Shown here: piece after piece, positions 60,074 through 64,000 of the stretch | How the letters are laid out: every line of letters begins with the position of its first letter | Numbering within the stretch: the stretch's first letter is position 1 | Assembly (NCBI RefSeq): GCF_023555495.1 | Contig: NZ_JALCZO010000003.1 | Coordinates: 310,001 to 374,000, forward strand | DNA: 64,000 bases | From: Polaribacter sp. Z022 | GTDB taxonomy: Bacteria > Bacteroidota > Bacteroidia > Flavobacteriales > Flavobacteriaceae | Direction of reading: 5' to 3' | Notes under the pieces: model-generated | Told to the model about the DNA's origin: nothing | Seen by the model: only the letters and a program-made list of their open reading frames with translations | The model's database searches: none | Program-made: the position numbers and the translations under genes

Positions 60074-60733
60074 ATGAATATGAACGATTACATTTTAGAA
60101 GAAATTAAACCAATTCGTTTAACGGAACCTGTAAAAAATGCCCAAAAGGTGTTTAAAAATTATCCTATTACTCATTTTCCAGTAATAGAAAACAATAAGT
60201 TACTAGGTTCTTTTGCAGAAGAAGATATACAAACTATAGAAAACAAAGAAGATGAATTGGCTAGTTATGCTCATTTATTAAATTCTTTTTTTGCAGATGA
60301 AAAAGCAACTGTTTTAGAATTGCTAAAGATTTTTGCAGATAATGACACTAATATCATTCCTATTTTAAACGAATTTAACGACTATATTGGTTATTTTGAT
60401 TTAAGAGACATTTTAGATGTTTTTTCTACTAGTCCATTTATGATTGAAGAAAGTGAGACTTTAGTGATAGAAAAAATGAGAAATGAATATTCTATGAGTG
60501 AAATTGTTCAAATCATTGAAGCAAGTGGAGGCAAATTGTTAGGATTGTATGTTTCAGAAAAATCTGCAAACACAACCCAAATTACCATTAAAGTAATTAC
60601 TGATGAAATAAACGAAATCATGCAAACTTTTAGACGATATGATTATAAAATTATATCTATGCATGAGAATGATATATATTTAGAAGATTTAAAAAACAGA
60701 TCTGAATATTTACAAAAATACTTAGAAATGTAA
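60074..60733 (+). CDS. CBS-domain protein
   Basis: 219 residues, two CBS motifs in tandem (AQKVFKNYPITHFPVIENNKLLGSF and LLKIFADNDTNIIPILNEFNDYIGYFDLRDILDVF), followed by an ACT-like/regulatory-type C-terminus (SEIVQIIEASGGKLLGLYVSE, FRRYDYKIISMHEND). CBS pairs bind adenine nucleotides and regulate partner proteins. It is followed by nadK with a 35-nt gap; an adenylate-sensing role upstream of nadK is inference. ATG at 60074, alternative at 60080. Confidence 0.85.
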   Translation: MNMNDYILEEIKPIRLTEPVKNAQKVFKNYPITHFPVIENNKLLGSFAEEDIQTIENKEDELASYAHLLNSFFADEKATVLELLKIFADNDTNIIPILNEFNDYIGYFDLRDILDVFSTSPFMIEESETLVIEKMRNEYSMSEIVQIIEASGGKLLGLYVSEKSANTTQITIKVITDEINEIMQTFRRYDYKIISMHENDIYLEDLKNRSEYLQKYLEM

Positions 60734-60768
60734 ACCTATAATTTAGGTGATAAGTAAAAAATAATATT

Positions 60769-61668
60769 TTGAAAAAAGCAGCAATTTACGGTCAATCTTA
60801 CGCTATTACTTCTGAAAAAGAAATAAAAATTTTATTAGATGTTTTAGAAAAAAATAACATTGATTTCTACATAGAAAATGAATTCTATAATTTACTTATA
60901 GAAAACAAAGTTTTAAAAGATAGTTACAAATCATTTGTAAGTTTTAACGACTTAGATAATTCTTTTGACATTATGTTTACCATTGGTGGAGATGGTACTT
61001 TTTTACGATCTGCAACACATATTAGAGATTTAAATATTCCCATTTTAGGAATAAATACAGGAAGATTAGGTTTTTTAGCAATTGTACCAAAAGATGTAAT
61101 AGAAGAGAGTTTAAATCTTGTAATTAATGGTAATTATACCATACAAGAAAGAACACTTTTATCTGTAAGAACAGAACCAAAAACTCCAGAGTTTTCTGAA
61201 CTTAATTTTGCTTTAAATGAAGTTACAGTTGCTAAGAAAAACACAACATCTATGATTGGTGTAAAAACCTCTTTAAATGATGAATATCTTACTAATTATT
61301 GGGCAGATGGTTTAATTATTTCTACCCCAACAGGTTCTACAGGATATTCATTAAGTTGTAATGGTCCTGTAATTTTACCAGATTCTAAAAACATAGTTAT
61401 AACACCAATTGCTCCTCATAATTTAAATGCAAGACCAATGGTTATATCTGATGAAACAAAAATTAAATTAGAAGTAGATTCTAGAGAAAAAAGTTATTTA
61501 ATTTCTTTAGATTCTAGAGTAACTACTGTACCCAAAGACACCAAGATATTTATAGAAAAGAACAACTTTACTATAAAAAGTATTTTACCTAAAAATCAAT
61601 CATTTTTAAAGACCTTAAGAAGTAAACTTTTATGGGGAGAAGACATTAGAAACAAAACCAATCTTTAA
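60769..61668 (+). CDS. nadK: NAD kinase
   Basis: Phosphorylates NAD+ to NADP+. 299 residues with GGDGT at 73-77 (nucleotide-binding), LGINTGRLGFLA, ALNEVTV, and the late signature TPTGSTGYSLSCNGPV. No ATG precedes the conserved start: TTG at 60769 is the only plausible initiator since an in-frame stop lies just upstream. It follows the CBS gene and likely shares a transcript. Confidence 0.93.
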   Translation: MKKAAIYGQSYAITSEKEIKILLDVLEKNNIDFYIENEFYNLLIENKVLKDSYKSFVSFNDLDNSFDIMFTIGGDGTFLRSATHIRDLNIPILGINTGRLGFLAIVPKDVIEESLNLVINGNYTIQERTLLSVRTEPKTPEFSELNFALNEVTVAKKNTTSMIGVKTSLNDEYLTNYWADGLIISTPTGSTGYSLSCNGPVILPDSKNIVITPIAPHNLNARPMVISDETKIKLEVDSREKSYLISLDSRVTTVPKDTKIFIEKNNFTIKSILPKNQSFLKTLRSKLLWGEDIRNKTNL

Positions 61669-61750
61669 CAAGTTACTTACAATATTTTCATAAAAAAGTT
61701 GTTATTCAAAAAAGACTGAGTATTAACTTTATAAAGCAATTAGAAATCCC

Positions 61751-61758
61751 TATATTTG
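61751..61758 (+). promoter_or_regulatory. -7 box TATATTTG of porG
   Basis: Exact TAnnTTTG match 16 nt before the ATG at 61775. Confidence 0.6.
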
Positions 61759-61774
61759 CTCGCTATTTTTTAGA

Positions 61775-62461
61775 ATGAAACATAGAATTTTATTTTTTTT
61801 ATTTGTAAGTTTTACCTCATTAATTATGGGGCAAATACATGAAGTGGGTGTATCTTTAGGTGGCACAAACTACGTTGGTGATATTGGTAGAAACACATAC
61901 ATTTACCCAAACAAACCTGCTGGTGCAGCTTTTTACAAATACAATTGGAATCCAAGAATTGCATTAAGAGCAACTTTTAGTTATTTACCAATTTCTGGTA
62001 ATGACTTAGATGCAGATACTTCATTTAGAAAAAATAGAACTACTGGAGCTTTAAATTTTACGAACGATATTAAAGAGTTAGCATTAGGTTTAGAATATAA
62101 TTTTTATGACTATGATTTATCATCTGATGATAAAACATGGACACCATATATTCTTTTAGAACTGGTTGGTTTTAACTATACAAATGTACAGTCTTATGAT
62201 ACCTCTGGACAAATTGTATATGGAAATAAAACATCATATGCTCTTCCTTTCGGATTAGGTTTTAAATCAAAATTATATGGAACTTTAGCTTTTGCTCTTG
62301 AAGCAAAATTTAGATATACTTTTGAAGATGATTTAGATTATGTTTCTAATAAATCTCCAAATATTAATTTAGAAGGAACAGGAAATGATTGGTATATGTT
62401 TACAGGAATTTCTGTAATTTATACATTTGGTAGACCTGCTTGCTATACAAAAGGATTATAA
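61775..62461 (+). CDS. porG: DUF6089/PorG-like outer membrane protein
   Basis: 228 residues: signal peptide (LFFLFVSFTSLIMGQ), then a beta-barrel-like sequence starting HEVGVSLGGTNYVGDIGRN and ending WYMFTGISVIYTFGRPACY. The family (DUF6089) is annotated as type IX secretion component PorG. In Porphyromonas gingivalis porG is also followed by uppS and the BamA-type omp85 gene, the same order as here; the context supports the name. A promoter box directly precedes it. uppS begins 5 nt beyond its stop. Confidence 0.75.
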   Translation: MKHRILFFLFVSFTSLIMGQIHEVGVSLGGTNYVGDIGRNTYIYPNKPAGAAFYKYNWNPRIALRATFSYLPISGNDLDADTSFRKNRTTGALNFTNDIKELALGLEYNFYDYDLSSDDKTWTPYILLELVGFNYTNVQSYDTSGQIVYGNKTSYALPFGLGFKSKLYGTLAFALEAKFRYTFEDDLDYVSNKSPNINLEGTGNDWYMFTGISVIYTFGRPACYTKGL

Positions 62462-62466
62462 AAAAT

Positions 62467-63210
62467 ATGGATAAAAAACTACAAATCGATTTACAAAAAA
62501 CTCCTAAACATGTTGCCATTATTATGGATGGTAATGGACGTTGGGCCAAAGGTATAGGGATGAATAGAATTTTTGGCCATAGAAATGCATTAACTGCTGT
62601 AAGAGAATCTATTGAGGCTGCAGCAAAAATAAATGTAGAAGCAATTACACTTTATGCTTTTTCTACAGAAAATTGGAATAGACCTAAATTAGAAGTAGAA
62701 GGTTTAATGCAACTACTTATATCTTCACTAAAAAAAGAATTACCAACTTTTCAAAAAAATGAAGTTAAAGTTAATGCAATAGGTAATATAGAAAGTTTAC
62801 CAAAAAAAGCTCAAAATACTTTAGCAGATGTAATTAATCAAACAAAAGATAATTCTAGAATAACTTTAACTTTAGCTTTAAGTTATGGTTCTAGAGAAGA
62901 AATTGTTAACACTATTAAAAACATATCTAAAAAAGTTGTTAATAAAGAGCTTAATATCAAAGAAATTGATGAAAAAACTATAAATAATCATTTATATACG
63001 TTTAATTTGCCCGACGTTGACTTAATGATAAGAACTAGTGGAGAACAACGCATTAGTAATTTCTTATTATGGCAATTGGCATATGCCGAATTATATTTTA
63101 CAGATGTACTTTGGCCAGATTTTAGAGAAGAGCATTTTTATGATGCAATTATTGATTACCAGAATAGAGAACGAAGATTTGGAAAAACAAGCGAACAAAT
63201 TACAGAATAG
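62467..63210 (+). CDS. uppS: Undecaprenyl diphosphate synthase (isoprenyl transferase)
   Basis: Cis-prenyltransferase making the C55 carrier lipid for peptidoglycan and surface polysaccharides. 247 residues with IIMDGNGRWAKG (catalytic Asp21, phosphate-binding loop Gly-Asn-Gly-Arg), GHRNAL, TLYAFSTENWNRP, RTSGEQRISNFLLWQ and the end motif ELYFTDVLWPDF. ATG at 62467 is preferred over an earlier start that would overlap porG. bamA begins 7 nt after the stop. Confidence 0.95.
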   Translation: MDKKLQIDLQKTPKHVAIIMDGNGRWAKGIGMNRIFGHRNALTAVRESIEAAAKINVEAITLYAFSTENWNRPKLEVEGLMQLLISSLKKELPTFQKNEVKVNAIGNIESLPKKAQNTLADVINQTKDNSRITLTLALSYGSREEIVNTIKNISKKVVNKELNIKEIDEKTINNHLYTFNLPDVDLMIRTSGEQRISNFLLWQLAYAELYFTDVLWPDFREEHFYDAIIDYQNRERRFGKTSEQITE

Positions 63211-63217
63211 ATTTTTT

Positions 63218-64000
63218 ATGAAACTATTTTCTGCATTAATAATGCTAACAGCATTATTTTCTACTTTTAACACAAAAGCACAAACAACTAAAGACAGTTT
63301 ATCTATTGTAAAAAAAGATACTACTACTGTTAAAAATCTAACTTTTGAAACTGGTAAAGAATATACTCTTGGAGGAATTTCTGTAACCGGGTTAAAAAAG
63401 TTTAGCGAAGAAACTGTAAGAGTTTTTACAGGACTTAGAAATGGACAAATTATTAAGCTTCCTGGAGATAAGCTTACCAGTGCTATAAAAAAACTTTACG
63501 AAAGTAAACAATTTAGTAATGTTGATGTTTACTTAGCTAAATTAGATGGAGATACTGTTTATCTTCAATTTGATGTTCAAGAATTGCCACAATTAAACTC
63601 TGTAAAAATTTCTGGAATTAAAAAAGGTAAAGCAAAAGAATTAAAAAAAGATGCCGAATTAAAAGTAGGTGCTATGGTTACAGATAACTTAATTGTAACC
63701 ACAAAAAACTATTTCACAAAAAAATACACAGACAAAGGTTTCTTAAAAACTAAAGTTAGTTTAGATGTAAAAACAGATACTGCTGATGCAAACGTTGTTA
63801 ATATGGCTATTCATATTTATAAAGGAAGAAAAATAAAAATCAAAGACATTATTTTTACAGGTAATAAAGCGCTTTCTGGTACTAAACTAAGAAAAGCTAT
63901 GAAAAATACCAAAGAAAAATTAATTGGTCGTTTCTGGAAAGGCTCTAAATATATTGAAGAAGATTACCAAGAAGATTTAGAAAGTATATTAGATAAATAT
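63218..64000 (+). CDS. bamA: BamA-type outer membrane assembly protein (N-terminal part, partial)
   Basis: The frame starts with a signal peptide (MKLFSALIMLTALFSTFNTKAQ) and runs off the end of the window after 261 codons. POTRA-like repeats are visible: YTLGGISVTGLKKFSEETVR, LPQLNSVKISGIKKGKAKEL and KIKIKDIIFTGNKALSGTKLRKAM; the beta-barrel lies beyond the window. BamA inserts outer membrane proteins. ATG at 63218 lies 7 nt after uppS, an operon with porG and uppS. Confidence 0.87.
   Translation, partial: MKLFSALIMLTALFSTFNTKAQTTKDSLSIVKKDTTTVKNLTFETGKEYTLGGISVTGLKKFSEETVRVFTGLRNGQIIKLPGDKLTSAIKKLYESKQFSNVDVYLAKLDGDTVYLQFDVQELPQLNSVKISGIKKGKAKELKKDAELKVGAMVTDNLIVTTKNYFTKKYTDKGFLKTKVSLDVKTDTADANVVNMAIHIYKGRKIKIKDIIFTGNKALSGTKLRKAMKNTKEKLIGRFWKGSKYIEEDYQEDLESILDKY

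Overview
The window is about 64 kb of low-G+C chromosome from a marine-type member of the Flavobacteriaceae (phylum Bacteroidota), probably close to Polaribacter or Tenacibaculum; the genus is a guess. Evidence for the phylum: promoters carry the Bacteroidota -7 box TAnnTTTG instead of a TATAAT box, Shine-Dalgarno sequences are weak or absent, and the genes include gliding and type IX secretion parts (gldB, gldC, porG, a type IX C-terminal sorting domain), SPII lipoproteins, a PID-CTERM-like small protein, glutamine synthetase III and flavobacterial small proteins. No phage, integrase, transposase, CRISPR array or rRNA operon was seen, so this is mostly core chromosome with small accessory patches.

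Layout. 0-9.4 kb: pnp, a GNAT acetyltransferase, a propeller lipoprotein, a folK/deoxynucleoside kinase fusion, an OmpA-type outer membrane protein, then gldC-gldB (minus) divergent from nadE. 9.4-15.7 kb (minus): dnaG, clpX, clpP, tig and a small membrane protein. 15.8-17.6 kb: a secreted PL7 alginate lyase with two palindromic operators. 17.7-25 kb: B12-dependent nrdJ, purM, glnN (GS III), and a divergent GS II gene. 25-34 kb: Na+/Ca2+ exchanger, small proteins, tRNA-Arg(ACG), clpS, prmA, tpiA, pyrF, a metal-receptor-type binding protein and lipoproteins. 34.1-37.6 kb: icmF, a B12 mutase fused to its G-protein chaperone.

37.7-42 kb is the most accessory part. A GbsR/MarR-type regulator heads a DoxX-DUF2071-methyltransferase-membrane protein run and is flanked by two near-identical inverted repeats. 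Beside it are two RebB-like (R-body, 'killing trait') genes, divergent from a 33-residue metallothionein-like peptide that is translationally close to a SigZ-type sigma factor. 42-50.8 kb: fatty acid hydroxylase-like membrane protein, dienelactone hydrolase-like protein, a methyltransferase, two overlapping DUF3857 genes and a YgiQ-type radical SAM protein. 50.8-51.5 kb is a gene-free block of palindromic repeats with a tandem period of about 175 bp. 51.5-64 kb: DJ-1-like lipoprotein, CocE-type hydrolase, MFS transporter, DUF4252 and DUF1684 lipoproteins, MazG-like hydrolase, pdxJ-hydrolase-PAP2, CBS protein, nadK and porG-uppS-bamA (bamA runs off the end).

Connections: nrdJ, icmF and possibly the binding protein at 31.3 kb point to reliance on cobalamin. 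gldBC, porG, bamA and the alginate lyase belong to a surface, secretion and polysaccharide lifestyle. tig, clpP, clpX and the distant clpS form a protein quality-control set. All function calls rest on reading motifs and family resemblance by eye; no database search was run.
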